Source: Bugulina stolonifera
Lineage: Eukaryota > Bryozoa > Gymnolaemata > Cheilostomatida > Bugulidae
Reading direction: 5' to 3'
Length of the DNA stretch: 64,000 bases
Assembly: GCA_935421135.1 (NCBI GenBank)
Contig: OW285189.1
Span: forward strand, 3,865,072 to 3,929,071
A program made the translations under genes and the position numbers. Positions 1 through 11,815 of the stretch are shown here, piece after piece. Within the stretch, counting starts at the first letter, position 1. The number at the start of each line of letters is the position of its first letter. Below the pieces are notes generated by a model. It did no database searches and had not been told where the DNA came from. It saw only the letters and a program-made list of their open reading frames with translations.

Positions 1-1285
1 TGCAGCAAGTTTAAATCTTTTAGGCATTACTTTTGTTTATTTTGTTGAGCATGTTTGGTATTTGAAAAAAGTGTCATTTTATGTTGAGATACGCAATTTT
101 CTTCAAATCTGGCTAATATATTTGCCGATATCTATCGTATCCCATTGAAATATGTAGTGTGTATATAGTCAGCCTGTTGATTATAGTGTTACCAATATTG
201 TTGACATTGTTTATGCTTTAATTTTAGTTGACGTGTGAATTTTACATTTTTAAAAATATTCATCATCTTTTCTTCTGACTTTACCAAGTACCCGAGGCGC
301 ACATTGAACACCGGAAGCTCATTGTAACATATATACAGGTTTTCATAGACGAGCCTCCTTCCACTCTTACTCCTTGGTGTGTAGTATTAACATGCACAGC
401 ATACTTTACACTAGTTTATAACGTTCTTGTTGCATTCTCACCCGAGCTTTTTCCAGTGTCACCAGCTTTCTCTGGTCCACCTTTATCCTCATCTGTTAGC
501 CCCCTCTGTTCTACTTCAGACTGTGAATAAATAATTATTACTGCTAAAATGCACAGTAGCAGACTATTGCTTTTATTTGACCAGCAGTATGGCCAGTTTA
601 TACTATGTATGCTCACACTCCACCAGGTGATGGAGGGCACTGGTAAATAGTATTTATCATATACATTTAGAAATTTGGGAAGTCCCAAAATTAATGTTGA
701 AGCATAATATTTCAGCATTATAAACAAGCTCAGCTAAGCTGTATGCTTACTCAGATTTAAACCCCATTTACATAGCTGCAGGTATGGCCTGTTTAAACCA
801 GTAATTATTTAAATTATTTTAAAAGCAGAATTTGGTTGCCATAGAAATTATTGGCAGTTTGTCTCTCTCGCAAAAGTTAAAACTCGAAAAAAATATCTGC
901 TTGTAGGGTATACTAACCACACTGGGGTGTTATAACTGATTAAAAGCAGCTACACAACTGAAGAGGCTTTTAAGGCAATGTGAGCAATCGTAGTTTGTCT
1001 GAAACACATTACCATACTACTGGTAACCACTAGCAGATGCCATAGATATTTGGTTAAAGTACAGCTGGAAAAGTTACACTGTCAAAACCCCAACACTGAT
1101 ATCTCAAACATTAATCCAGTGAAAAACAAGACAAACTTTACACAGCATACCTCTTCATAGTGTAACTAACAGTTGGTAATTAAGGTTCATCATTTAATTT
1201 TGAACAAAGTTACTTCACTATGCTACTATTATGTAATCTATTATACTGGTTGAATTCCCCCACCCCCATGAAGCTTATCTACAAA
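1..1285. other. No gene recognised (left edge)
   Basis: AT-rich sequence without a convincing coding frame, tandem repeat or terminal inverted repeat. An open frame of about 100 codons on the minus strand (416-727) has no recognisable domain and looks like chance. The stretch lies just beyond the stop codon of the minus-strand KH-macro gene, so its last few hundred bases probably include that gene's 3' UTR and terminator region. Confidence 0.4.
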
Positions 1286-4200
1286 TCAACAAAGAATAAA
1301 TTTCTCGCTGCTGTAAAACCTCATTGCTTTATGAAATACCATGAGCATTGATGAAGAAAGCCTGTTCAACATATCAGAAAAGAAGTTGGCCATCTTTTTC
1401 ACTTGCTGTTCAGCTCCTTTGAACCGTATATCAGGAGAGTTGGTTGCAATTAGCTGGATGTCCACGTGGAGACTGTTTGCATGACTAACCAGCCTCTCAA
1501 TCTACAATGAACAGGGTTTTATGCCAGTAAAATGAACATGGTATTAAGTATCCACTCTTCAGCATATTGTAGTGGACATGCAATATAGCAATTACCTCTT
1601 ATATTATATTATAAACATATGTAGCACATGAATTGTCAAATGGTGGTAGAAATCAAGGCAATCAGTTCCTTTTTATATATATTATATTTTATTGTCATAA
1701 ATAGTAATGAGCACATAACTCCTCTTACTAACACGGATCATTATAATTACACGGCATAGTCTATTTTGCAATCATGTATTAATTAAATATTTCCGACGGG
1801 CAGTATTTCATCACTATTATTCATTAACTGCCGTTATGGTGCAATCGTTTTTATGATTGGTCCCCGGCCTTCCGTTGGAGACACTTATTGGTTCGTCTAC
1901 AATCAACCCTTTAGTATATAAGGCGTGCAATTTTAACTACTTATCAGTCTTCTATACTGCTGTATTTTATACTCTTATACCTTTTTGCTGGAACATTAAA
2001 TATACTCTGATTGCGCTACCAAGAATACTGCAGTTCTGCTGTTTAAGCACATAGGTATGAAATTACAATAATACTTACACGGAAGCCGTTGCTGGTGTCC
2101 ATACAACTCTAGGGAGTTGTCGACGAACACGGAGGGAGACTTTCCTTGCTAAAGCCCATTACAATATTCATTAAAATTGACAGATATCCAGTTATTATAT
2201 AACAAAAGACGAAACGGTCTAGCCCTAGCCTTAGGCCCTCGAACTCGACCTTGGTTGGAGTGGGTACCTGACCCACCATGCCCGCCGAATAATTGTTGGA
2301 ACTCAGGCTATGCCGGCAAAAATTATTCTCCTGAACCCGTGATTTATATATGTTGTAATGCTGCTAGTCAGGATCTCGGCTCCAGGTAGTGCTAGGACCT
2401 CAAGTATTGCTGCTGGGCGTGTCCATAGCCTTAGACCCTCAACTCTGACTAAGGGCGGGGTGGGTACCCGACCCACCTCACCCGACACAATGGTGTTGGA
2501 ACTCGGGCTGTTGACTTGGAGTTGTCTTCTTAATGCAAGAGAGCACAACTCCTCATGGAATCATTGTAACATGCCTGCGCCAGCAGAGGTCATCCACATG
2601 CCTGTGCCAGCAGAGGTCATGCACATGCATGACCACAGTACATGAATATAAGCCATCATTACATGCGAGCAAAGCGAGCAACTAATGCAGTGAGGCTTGC
2701 GTCGCAGACCAAGCACAAAGTGCTTGTCATGTAACAAAAGGGTCTACGGTCTGTGGTCTGTGGTCTGCGGTCTGCCGTCTTCCAATCAGATTCGAGGTCA
2801 AAAATCGGGACAATTTATCTATGTTGCAATGCTGCCGATCAGGATTTCGGCTTCGGGTGGTGCTAGGACCTTTGGATTAGGTCCCTCGACATCGCTGCCG
2901 AGGTGGGTCCGTAGCAAGGGCAGGGTGAGTATCCGACCCACCTCGCCCACACATTGGTGTTGGAACTTAGGCTATGTACTTGAAGTTGTCTACCTGCTGC
3001 AATAAGGCACAACTCCTCATCGAATCATTGTCACAGGTTTGCACCAATAGAGGTCATGCACATGCATGAGCACAGTACATGAACACAAGCCATCATTTTA
3101 TGCATGCGCGAAGCAAGAAAATTTCGCATTGAAACTTGCGTCGCAGACCAAGCACAAAGTACTTGTTATTTGTAAAACTGCATGAAGTTATCATCTCTCA
3201 ATTGAGTGGAAATTACTGAGAAAAGACAATTACCAATTGTCTTAGTAAGATTGTATGAGAGTTATGAGAAGTTATCTTCTCTCAATAGAGTTGAATTAAA
3301 CAAGAGAAGACAATTACCAATTGCAAAAATCATTCACTTGTTGCATTCTCATAATAGCCACGACTACACCATTCTTTTGCAGACTATTTATCATACTAAT
3401 ACAAATTTAAAATACATATTTCAAAAATTTCCCTATGACACATGCGCCAACACAGAGCATCAGTCAAATCTTCGGTCCCGAGTCAAGTGCGTTGTGTGCT
3501 GTGGTCATGGTCAACGGTATGCACTAAACAGTGTTTTATTGGAAGAAGCATGAAAATCCATCTACACAGTTAAACATATAACCAATGATACATGTATATA
3601 GCAATTCATACTATTTTCCTGTTACAGTATTCCTGTGTTATTTCATCTACATCTACATTCCCTGTGCAAACTTCATCTCAAAATAGCTGTTATTAGTTTA
3701 TAAAGCAACAATTACAAGCGATGGCATTTAGACATAATGCATGTGTTGAAAACCTAAATTGTGGGGGTTTAAATGTCCCAAAAGTACCCTGTACACTGGT
3801 GAGCATATGAAAATGGAGAGGAGAGAAAAACTCCCAATGATCAGCAGTTAAAATTTGTGTGCAATGATCACCTATTCGCAGAAACCTTTCAGTGTGCCAT
3901 GTTTTCATAATCTATCCTATTTGAAAAGATTCAAACATTTAGCTACATGCAGGTTAAGGTAGGGTCTCACCTGGTCACCTGTGAGTCTTTTTATAACTGG
4001 TATATCTGAAAGGTAAGAACTTCTGGTTGTCCAGTGGAGTGTGTGAATAGTTTCTTGTATCTTTAATTCAAGTTTTAATTGAAACATATCCAGATCTGAG
4101 GCTAGTGAGCTGCATATATGCAACATAATGGGGTCAGGTCTCTTCCAATCCTTTACCTTTATACTTTTAAGTGAGTGCTCTTTGATTTCTTTATGAATGA

Positions 4201-5611
4201 ATCGCCGATTGATACCCGACGAAATTGCTACAAATGTTATGTACAGCAGATCAGAAGTAATATAAGTACATGAAGTCCTTGTTCGTAGTCCCCCACTGCA
4301 GTAATTTCAATTGCAAATACAGAGGGTAACACGAAATACAGATCTAATTAATGTTAACCAACATTGAAGTAGACAATTTTTGTAGACTTACAGGTACATG
4401 TTGTTGAAGGTTCTTGGTCTATGAATTCACTTTCGAGGAGCCAACTCATTTGTTGAGCAATGGGAAAATCTGCAACTATCATCATAGTAACACGAGGGAG
4501 ATGCTGTTGCTGGACCACTCTAGACCTCAATGTAGCAACAAGTTTTATAGTGTCCAAAGTCCTGAATGAATTGCGATCAAAAGGAATTGCAAGGGTTTCC
4601 ATTTTGTATTTTTCAGCAGCATCAAAATACTTATTAGCAGACTCCTGGAATGTTAACATCTCATCCATATTTCTACTGTCTCTGATAACTATGTGAATTA
4701 TGTTTTGACAGTTTAAATTTTCAGAGTTGCATGTAAAATAATCTCCTTTCTTTATGTGTGGCTGCTGCTTCATATGTTCTATTTTCTTCTGAAGCACTTC
4801 TGCTCCACCTTTAATAATAAGGAATAATTTATACATGTACATGTACATTATTGTGATGGTGGTAATAATTATTTGCAGTAAGACGTGATCCCAGAAAGAA
4901 ATGGATAAACTAAGTAGATAATATAACTTTCAATACTTTCACCCCTGAGCCAGTCAAGAAAATTATTGACAGACATTTAGTGGTAATTGATGGGGCTAAC
5001 TATAATTAGTTAGACAGATCTACATGTATATTTATAATTAAAATACTATCTCACACCAACACTTTAGTAGAATTATGATTACCTGCTGCAATGATATGCT
5101 GACTGATATCATCGACAGGGTGTAGATTGTCGTCTACGAATACAACTGTACCATCACAAGGGAAGTTCAAGACCTTACCCCATCTTACTTCAAAAACAGC
5201 TCCAGACACTAGTTCTGCCTTCAATAGTCTTTTACTTGGCACTTTTGATTTGACTGCTCTACATATCTGATCATTGATATCACTGCAGCTGACTGTGCAG
5301 TTAGTTTCCTTGGCTACCTTTTGCAGCAATGCAGGATCACCTCGAAGAACACGAATGTCAGCCTCACAATAAATAAATATTTCTCCTAGGCGACAGCTAG
5401 AAATTAAATCGCCTATAGCATACCGACATTTGTTAGTGTTTTCTTTATTGCCGAGAATTTTAATTTCAGGTGGATCATTCTTTGTCAGCTTTATTGTAGT
5501 TCCGTGTCTCTTTTCCAACTTCCGTATACATGGGAGGTTTGTTGTGTAGAAAGTGTAGTAGTCAAAGTTTGGTCCCATAATGGTTATGTGCAGAGCTCCT
5601 CCATCAGCCAT
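1286..5611 (-). CDS. KH-like/macro domain protein, four exons, 472 aa (PARP14-type domains)
   Basis: Gene model on the minus strand: exons 5611-5083, 4808-4392, 4227-3971 and 1501-1286. All junctions are GT-AG (donors GTAATC, GTAAGT and GTGAGA) and phases match at every join (1, 1, 0), giving 473 codons with the stop. The ATG at 5611 has a good context (AAGATGG). Residues about 30-70 look like a KH fold (KLEKRHGTTIKLTK, then a PPEIKILG step). Residues about 138-310 look like a macro domain: VRWGKVL start, IIAAGGAEVL built across intron 1, then GDYF and IIHIVIRD. The last exon repeats the KH-like pattern (HVDIQLIATNSPDIRFKG). Macro domains bind or hydrolyse ADP-ribose, and KH folds bind nucleic acid. 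Human PARP14 combines both with a PARP domain. The usual NAAN-type motif is VFVDDN here and the glycine loop is poor, so catalysis is doubtful. Intron 3 (2.5 kb) is full of repeats. The fold family is inferred from pattern; the exon chain is strong. Confidence 0.72.
2190..3170. repeat. Degenerate tandem repeat inside intron 3 of the KH-macro gene
   Basis: Two or more diverged units of roughly 0.4-0.55 kb lie in tandem. They share a GC-richer core (TGGGTACCCGACCCACC-type, then a ttggaactcgggct-type string), a caactcctcat..gaatcattgt segment, a gaggtcatgcacatgc segment and the end gcgtcgcagaccaagcac. The short ORFs here are repeat frames. A small tggtctgcggtctg run lies at 2743-2780. Confidence 0.6.
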
Positions 5612-6442
5612 CTTGTTAAGCTAAAGGGCTCTAACTCACTTTGGTATCAGACTGATACTTGGTGACTGGTTGCTACACAATTATTGGAGTAACTAGTAAC
5701 TACTTACTGGAGTGACTAGTTACTACAGAGTAAAGTACCTGCTGGATCTTGTGAGCATTACTCAAACCCGTGATGACCCAACCAGGATGTCACCTCAGTT
5801 CTCTATCCTGAAAGATAAACTCAGGATATTTTTAATGAAACAAAGAGACGACAATTTTTCTGCTACAACTCTTTCCCAGGACAACAACACAATATTCTGA
5901 AGCCCAACGACTGTGACTGCAGACATGGAATTAATTCAACATCTGTGAAAATTACTGTTAGAACATATTCACAGACTAGTCTATCAAAGTAACATGCAGT
6001 ATTAGCTGATTTAACCATTTAGATTACACATTATTTATTTCATGTGTTTTTGTGTATTTGTAAGAAACTTGATGTTATGTAACCATAAAATAATGACTGC
6101 ATAAATGCTGCAAAAGCTATCACAAGTAAGAGTTGAATGTATGCAAACTTCTTTAACAATTCAACACTATCTTGGAAAAATTTGTATCAGAATATCTAAT
6201 CTATTGCCTACTGTTGGTCCTCTAGCTTCTCTAAGGATCCAGATAGAGGCACACTGTGTGTGGTCTAGCTTATCCTGTATAAAGCTGATAGCTGGATTAT
6301 GTAAGCTTCACATAGCTAGCAGGTTGGACCACCCAAGTAGTATGAGAAATCATTTTAATAATTATGACTATAATTTTCTTTTCACAAAGAAATAAGCAGT
6401 GAAGAAATTAGAAACCCTACACAATGTATTTATAATGATTAT
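5612..6442. other. Spacer between PARP-like and KH-macro genes
   Basis: Intergenic DNA between the stop of the PARP-like frame and the start of the KH-macro gene, both on the minus strand. It should hold the KH-macro promoter, but I see no clear TATA box or CpG-rich block. Open frames on the plus strand (5712-5900, 6105-6395) have no recognisable domain. Confidence 0.4.
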
Positions 6443-7240
6443 CTACCAGAATTCTAAGTACAACATACATGTGTATTCAGGATATGCAGAGCCTGTGTCA
6501 AATATGACAAAAGTATCTGGAGGTTTGGTCTCATTGACCACAGAATCGAACTGTTGACTGAATGTTCTGTATGGTGCAGCTGTCATCTGATCGTTTCCTT
6601 CACACCAATGTCCAGTGATTACCCTGTTGTAAACATGCAGCAGTAGTCAAGGGACTCCACAGCAGATTTGGAAAAGTCTGCCCCTTTCCCAAGCTAGTTG
6701 TCCCTGAAACAGTATTTAGTCAGAATTAAAGTTTGATTGGCTGGAAGCTTAGGTTTGGTGAGCAGCGAGTATACTAGGATGTATTTATCAATGGCGTAGC
6801 TGATACAGCATTGTGATCAACTCAAACAGATCTGCGTTTTACAGGGTGATAAATGAAATAATAATTACAATAATTATATTTTACATGCAAGCCGGTTCTT
6901 ACTATTATACCTATGAAAGTTTTCATCGCAACAAGTGTTAGCACTGTAGTAATGCCAGTGATTAAATATCAAAGTATATTTTGAACAGCTGTATTGGGAG
7001 TCTATTCAACTGAACCAGTTTTCCTATTGCTTTGTTCAAAGAACCTTACATGACAGTAGGGTTGGAACTGTTTACCTGGTATGATACATGCCAACAGACA
7101 TCATGCCTTCTGTACGTCTGCCAACCAGCTTAATACTTGGGATTGAGCCTGGTGCACATGTGAGAATAGGGTCTTTTATCAATACTTCTGGCTGGCTGAT
7201 CAACTGGAGAAACATTATTCCTTGGCTTTGCTTGTCCGAA
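6443..7240 (-). CDS. PARP-like catalytic domain, C-terminal exons only (partial)
   Basis: Last exon 6623-6443 (stop TAG at 6445-6443) and the preceding exon ending at 7076 join in phase across a GTAAAC donor and an ACAACAG acceptor. The joined frame reads YHTRVITGHWCEG, then QQFDSVVNETKPPDTFVIF and GSAYPEY. This is the order seen at the C-terminus of PARP10/14/15-type domains: an RVLTG step, a FDSVV-type helix, F-V-x-F, then AYPEYLI. The position that holds the catalytic Glu of poly-ADP-ribosylating PARPs is Thr (DTFVIF), as in mono-ADP-ribosyltransferases or inactive members. The upstream His and Tyr of the H-Y-E triad were not found. The 5' limit of the penultimate exon (about 7240; TTTCTCCAG acceptor or an upstream ATG) is uncertain. 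The gene may be broken, or continue in exons I cannot see. It lies 0.8 kb upstream of the KH-macro gene on the same strand. Confidence 0.6.
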
Positions 7241-7371
7241 TGTAACATTTAGAAGACAGCTTGCAAGTCCCTTTGATAATTGATTACCATTGTGGTCCTC
7301 TTTAGCCTAATGTAGTTGCTCATTCAGTTGAGCCACCGTTCTATCTGACATACTCGATTTTCATTTGAAAC

Positions 7372-9135
7372 TGGAGATAGTAAAACTGAAAGTATGTAGA
7401 CCAGGCCGCCATGTATTCTAATAAATTGCTACAGCTGTCTCATTTTACTTCAAACGATAATAAACATTATTTTTTGGTTAGTTTACAAATGCAGACTTTT
7501 ATATTGAATATTAGGCTCTTTGAGAAAAGGATGTTTTGCAGTTACCCTTTTCTGAGCTGTGACATCATGTTTGCCAACAAAATTCAATACTCTGGTAGCA
7601 TTAACATATTGGCATAATTAGTGCATTTATTGGTCATTCAGCACACTATCTGTACAGAAGTTGTGTTCTCATGTTTTTTGCATAGCAATTGAGATAATTT
7701 TCTCAGCAACTACAAAACTAAATACCGTTCTGTTATGGTTGAATGCATCTTCTAATTAACCGCTTTTATTCATCTTATAAATTATCCAACCTTGAAATGG
7801 GTTCATGTTTGCTACTATTGTTTGTGAATGTCGTAATAAGCCACCGTGAAACTAGGCATAATTAAACTGTTTAGAGGTTACACACACACACACAGTGAAT
7901 TTACGAAGAGAACGACAGATGGATATGAAAATCTCCAATAGCAACTGTACAAATATGAAGTGATTAGTAATAATCGAAAAGCAGTGCTAACTTGATGCAC
8001 TATAGTAGAGTTGTCGTACCTCTGCTCCAGGAACAAAGTAAAAGATAAGAAATTGGTATACAGCAGTTTCATTGGCTGTCATCATGCACCTAATGTATGC
8101 ATACAACAAAGACGCAACATACAGCTAATAAACAACAATGTGTTGGTTAGAGTTACATCAACATAATATTGTAATGTTTTTCTACGTATGAGTACCTGTA
8201 GTACGAGTACCTGTGGCATAAGCACCTGTGGTACGAGTACCTGTAGTACGAGTACCGGAGAAGTCCAAGAGTGGACAGTTGAACTAACTCCTATTACATA
8301 ACATTGGGCTATGACAACTAGTTGACTGTGAATGTATTTTGACCCATAGGTCTGGGTTATCACTACTGTGTTATTCTAGGACTTTGGGCTTTCAGCCCTA
8401 AGGGACTTCGGCTGTAAGTATGCTAGTCTACAAATTATAACTCCAAATAGATTCCTTACAAAAGTAGCTGAGCCTTTATTGAGCTCCAAGTAACAACTGA
8501 ATCAACACAAAATAGCCTTCACCTTTTATACTGTATACTATATCATTTCCAGTGGCTTTCGGTAAAAAGTACAACCACAACCGTCACTTGGTCTAAAGCA
8601 TTGCATAATAATAACAAAAAGGACGAGGTCAGACCTCTTTGGTCAGGCAAATTACAAAATGGCGCATAATATTGCACATACAACCAGTATGAAGTGACAA
8701 ACATATAGGGGACACTTGACCCTATATAACCATGCATTTACATACCATTTACACATATAGAATGTAATTTATAAGAAGATACTACTGGTACGGTGCAGAA
8801 TCAATTAACATTATAAGTAACCATTAATGAGAGAGAGAGAGAGTCTGAGTGTTGAGGAGCATTTCCACCACAGTATAGCACCGTGTTTAGTTTTAAAATT
8901 TCTAATACTTATCTGAGCAGCGTAAATTTCTTTCATCGGAAAATTAAAAGAAAATAATCGAAAATACTAAAACTGTCTGAATGTTAAAAAGTTTTATTGA
9001 TGAAAATACCCTTAGTAATGAAAAGTTTGGTTTTCGCAGCCAGATGATGCCAAACGCTATTTATCTGATCCTTGATAGTTGAACTAGAAAGTGACAGAGT
9101 GAGTCTAGAAAGAACTTTACAGTGAAACCATAGAT
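7372..9135. other. No gene recognised; small repeats
   Basis: AT-rich DNA with several ORFs of 60-95 codons on both strands and no recognisable domain. It contains an (AC)n run near 7880-7893, a (GA)n run near 8830-8842 and the 15-bp minisatellite listed separately. Undetected 5' exons of the PARP-like gene could lie here, but I found no HGT-type motif of a PARP catalytic core. Confidence 0.35.
8190..8256. repeat. 15-bp minisatellite, about 4.5 copies
   Basis: Units of the type gagtacctgtagtac follow each other exactly every 15 bases (8190, 8205, 8220, 8235, 8250) with one to three substitutions per unit. Confidence 0.85.
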
Positions 9136-9136
9136 A

Positions 9137-9275
9137 TACATGTACATATGTGCGTATGTACGTATGTGCGTATGTACGTATGTGCGTATGTACGTATGTA
9201 CGTATGTACGTATGTACGTATGTACGTATGTACGTATGTACGTATGTACGCATGTACGTATGTACGTATGTGCAT
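9137..9275. repeat. Tetra/octanucleotide microsatellite (tatgtacg)n
   Basis: Alternating tatg and tacg/tgcg steps run for about 135 bases. The block is free of stops in several frames on both strands, which explains the overlapping Thr/Tyr/His/Arg-rich and Tyr/Val-rich open frames. These are not genes. Confidence 0.92.
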
Positions 9276-10383
9276 GTACATGTATATGTATATAAAATAA
9301 CATATAAAATGTCTATGAGTGAGACTATCTTCAACTATTTTGAGATAGTAGGGGGCATTCTTACAAAAAGGTTTTTGGTTGTCAATAGTCCTTGCAAATA
9401 ATTTATCAGTAGCTCCGCCCATTATTCATTCGAAAACAATGCTTTTCACACTATTGAACATTCATTAAGTTGATACTCTTAAAACATTGTTTAATACATT
9501 AATAAAAGCATTTGCTTGGTTGCTGACTGCTCACAACATTGTTAAGTTCTTTAGACGCATGATAGAGCAATATCCATTGAAGCATGCCCTGTTACTTTAT
9601 ACCTGGGCTTCGATGTGATGTTAAAAAATTATAAAAAATTATTCTACAATTTGCATCAATATACGTGTAACAGACAAGGATATCTCTGCATTAATTCAAC
9701 TTGGTGAAGGAGAAATGTGCTAACAATAACAATAGCAATACATGTCACTGTTGAAACCCAACTCCTGTAGACCTAAATTAGCTAATGCTACTTTACAAAT
9801 GCACTTGGTAGAGCCATTGTAAGTACAATTGTACATGTATACCATTAATTTTACCAATTTGAACTATGTAAGAAGCATTAATAATATATTCATGTAGGGC
9901 TATATATAGCAGGGGATTAATTCCCCAAAGCTAATTAACCTGCCACATTCTGATATATATTGGCATGACATAAGGTGATTAAGATAACTCAGTGGATTAA
10001 CTCAGTTATACTGAATGTTATTGATGATATAATTTATTAGGTGATTGTGTGTGCGTGCCTACCACTACACCACAGTCATGGTGACACGGACTAATTAATA
10101 TCGTAAGTGTAGGATCTACCTTATACTACCGCATTGCTAATCTCAACCAATCACGGGTAAGCACAGCACACATTCCAGGAAACTGAGTCACAGCACAAGT
10201 TCTTGTAAGAACCTAATTAATATCTGTCTGACTGTGAGGTCGTTTAGAGAATAGTCCAGATGGTGTCATCTTTAAACCAGCGTACCCGTGGGCGGTAAAG
10301 ATGAAAGATCAGCTAATCTTCTTTTCATAATTTACACTAGAAGTCAAATGTGGAGCAAATTTATTAACTAATATTGTATTATG

Positions 10384-10692
10384 TCAATAATACTGACAAT
10401 AATACTGACAATAATACTGACAATAATACTGACAATAATACTGACAATAATACTGACAATAATACTGACAATAATACTGACAATAATACTGACAATAATA
10501 CTGACAATAATACTGACAATAATACTGACAATAATACTGACAATAATACTGACAATAATACTGACAATAATACTGACAATAATACTGACAATAATACTGA
10601 CAATAATACTGACAATAATACTGACAATAATACTGACAATAATACTGACAATAATACTGACAATAATACTGTCAATAATACTGACAATAATA
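10384..10692. repeat. 12-bp minisatellite (caataatactga), about 25.7 copies
   Basis: A nearly perfect array with a 12-base period. One visible substitution lies near the 3' end (ctgtcaataa near 10670). It reads as Asn-Asn-Thr-Asp, Ile-Ile-Leu-Thr or Val-Leu-Leu-Ser repeats depending on frame. None of these has a gene context, so they are repeat translations only. Confidence 0.95.
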
Positions 10693-11489
10693 CATGTACA
10701 TGTACATTATTATGATACAACTCAGTACCACTACCAACATTTAGCAGAGTACTATCGGAATATTTTTTCAATTACATTCAGGCCTTCAAAAATGGAAAAT
10801 GTTACATGATTGTATGTTTGCATGTAGGAATAAAGCAGCTGGTTTATGTATGTGTTTTTGTTGGTTTCTGGCTTGTTGAATGAAGACAAGACAGGAGTGC
10901 TGGTGTATTTTAATAGCTACTAATAGCCTCAGTGCCTATAACCACCCAGTATAATTATGCACCTGTGATTCAAGTGCGGAACAAGCATTGAAGAATCTTT
11001 ATTTTGTCCTGACATTCAGCCAACTCACTGATACTAACTCCTACAATGTTTATCATAGAAAATGTTACTACATGTGCATGTATGTGTACCTCTGGGGGAC
11101 CTGGACTGTGTAGCATGTGCAGCTTTCTACAAACTTACAATGTATGTTAGGTTCTGTCACTGCTGCCTGCAAACATACGTGGAAGTTGAAATAATTGTCC
11201 TTCCGCGAAACTGTCTTCCTTAGCATACTAAACAATGAGCTCTGAAATGCTGGAAATTAAAACAATGACAAGAAGGAAATTAGATTTTATTGCAGAGTTA
11301 ATCCTTGATTACCAGTACTACCTGAATTTTATGAAAACAATTTGGTGACATGCTACAGATGAAGTTCCTTTTAATTAGACTCGGCCAAGTGTTCATTATT
11401 TTAGTTTTTTAACTTCCAAAAATTGATTAAGTAACTACGTTGTAATTAAAGTTGTATAAACAATCGAAATGTGGAAGAGAAGTTTAACG

Positions 11490-11498
11490 TATAAAAAG
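11490..11498 (+). promoter_or_regulatory. TATA box of the Arg/Gly-rich secreted protein gene
   Basis: TATAAAAAG lies about 30 bases ahead of a probable transcription start near 11520. A non-coding exon 1 follows and ends at 11560 in a consensus donor (GTAAGT at 11561). The acceptor ATATTTTAG ends at 11794, 21 bases before the ATG. The same layout recurs in the other family members. Confidence 0.65.
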
Positions 11499-11608
11499 CG
11501 CTGAGTTTGAGATTGGATTCATTCCGCTGCTGAATTCTGTCTTCCAAACTTCTACATTTGGTAAGTTTTCAAAAATATACATGTACATTGTATATGTTAT
11601 ACATTGCA

Positions 11609-11667
11609 AAATGTAACATACATAAATGTAACATACATAAATGTAACATACATAAATGTAACATACA
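11609..11667. repeat. 15-bp repeat in the 5'-UTR intron
   Basis: About four copies of a taacatacataaatg unit lie in intron 1 of the following gene. The two paralogues at 19.6 and 26.4 kb also carry a short tandem repeat, of different sequence, at the same place in intron 1. Confidence 0.8.
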
Positions 11668-11815
11668 GTGCACATTATTGTACTATACTTAGAATTACTT
11701 TAAGCAGTCACCAAGCCTAATCAGTGTTTGTGTTGACAGATTTTTTGTTGAAAGTATCTTCCTAGTCTAAACACAAATTCTGTTAATATTTTAGCTCTAA
11801 CCACACGACTACGCC

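Noticed and set aside
9137..9275. Overlapping ORFs of 80-116 codons on both strands
   Set aside because: They are translations of a tatgtacg microsatellite.
10374..10809. ORFs of 113-142 codons with NNTD, TIIL or VLLS repeats
   Set aside because: Translations of a 12-bp minisatellite in three frames, with no promoter, splice sites or non-repeat domain.
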